From Photobacterium toruni (lineage in GTDB: Bacteria > Pseudomonadota > Gammaproteobacteria > Enterobacterales > Vibrionaceae), in assembly GCF_024529955.1 (NCBI RefSeq), contig NZ_AP024854.1, positions 1,364,001 to 1,428,000 of the forward strand: DNA of 64,000 bases, written 5' to 3'. Below are positions 63,865-64,000 of this stretch, one piece after another (position 1 is the stretch's first letter; each line of letters begins with the position of its first letter). The notes under the pieces are model-generated. The model did no database searches. It was given only the letters and a program-made list of their open reading frames with translations, and was not told the DNA's origin. The position numbers and the translations under genes are program-made.

Positions 63865-64000
63865 AGAGTTCTCTCTTTATATATAAATATCTAATGCACT
63901 AATTTATTGCTATTAGTCTTGCTGTTTATTTAACGATATTTATAAAAATCAAATTAAATGAAACAGCACGCATAACAATATATTGTTGCATAGAATAAAA
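63865..64000. other. Upstream region of the TerC/Alx-like gene, cut by the window edge
   Basis: About 136 AT-rich bases, read leftward as the leader of the TerC/Alx-like gene. I see no obvious hairpin set of a Mn riboswitch; more leader may lie beyond the window. Confidence 0.4.

Noticed and set aside
63865..64000. Possible yybP-ykoY Mn riboswitch before the TerC/Alx-like gene
   Set aside because: No paired stems or conserved loop sequence could be recognised in the 136 visible bases.
1..64000. tRNA, rRNA, CRISPR array, integrase/att sites, prophage
   Set aside because: I looked for tRNA clover-leaf ends, regular spaced repeats, integrase genes and phage structural genes and saw none.

Overview
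The window is about 64 kb of AT-rich chromosomal DNA from a gammaproteobacterium of the Vibrionaceae. Photobacterium is the likeliest genus, but that is inference from protein resemblance and base composition. Gene neighbours closely resemble enterobacterial and Vibrio proteins (NagK, MetC, Cfa, SulA, FolE, MoeA/MoeB, TapT, YbjT, YjjI/YjjW). No rRNA, tRNA, CRISPR array, prophage or replication origin was recognised.

Layout. 1-9.8 kb: a left-truncated YbjT-type SDR gene; a coupled set of ABC ATPase, FtsX-like permease and CrtC/AttH-like lipoprotein followed by a potassium-channel-like gene; then two overlapping membrane GTPase genes. 9.8-16.6 kb: GH19 chitinase, acyltransferase-3, a DUF3334 protein with a CheX-like motif, membrane glutaredoxin, and a response regulator/CheC-like gene overlapping a PAS-GGDEF gene. 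16.6-25.3 kb: tapT, nagK, RhlE-type helicase, a membrane diguanylate cyclase, a basic amino-acid antiporter, sulA under a perfect LexA palindrome, and two unknown genes. 25.4-27.85 kb is a graveyard: a cysteine-desulfurase-like gene with most of its middle deleted, a frameshifted IS3-type transposase scrap, an IS630-type transposase fragment, and about 1 kb of non-coding DNA with hairpins.

27.85-34 kb: a YcbB-type L,D-transpeptidase, then small accessory genes (HTH protein, ABM/heme-monooxygenase-like protein, orphan MSHA-type pilin, EamA transporter, a 25-residue hydrophobic small ORF). 34-43.6 kb: SulP transporter; a coupled NhaC antiporter plus molybdopterin oxidoreductase; and an eptA-response regulator-histidine kinase operon in pmrCAB order. 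43.9-46.8 kb is very AT-rich: two paralogous small XRE regulators (the first carrying an A7 stretch in -1 slippery phase), a 58-residue small ORF between them, an EAL phosphodiesterase, and two unknown small genes, one a secreted short-repeat protein. 46.9-64 kb is mostly core: metC, cfa, a membrane protein of unknown function, a CvfB-like S1 protein, glutaredoxin-moeB and moeA, folE, a LysR regulator, yjjI-yjjW, a second YcbB-type L,D-transpeptidase, a HAD phosphatase and a TerC/Alx-like protein.

Themes. Cyclic-di-GMP turnover (two GGDEF proteins, one EAL protein), envelope remodelling (two L,D-transpeptidases, EptA, Cfa, the AttH-type ABC set), chitin use (secreted chitinase, NagK) and anaerobic or molybdenum metabolism (MoeA/MoeB, molybdopterin enzyme, glycyl-radical enzyme). 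The most unusual parts are the HTH-small ORF-HTH-EAL cassette with its possible frameshift, the NhaC-molybdoenzyme pair, and the clustered CheC/CheX-like proteins without chemotaxis genes.
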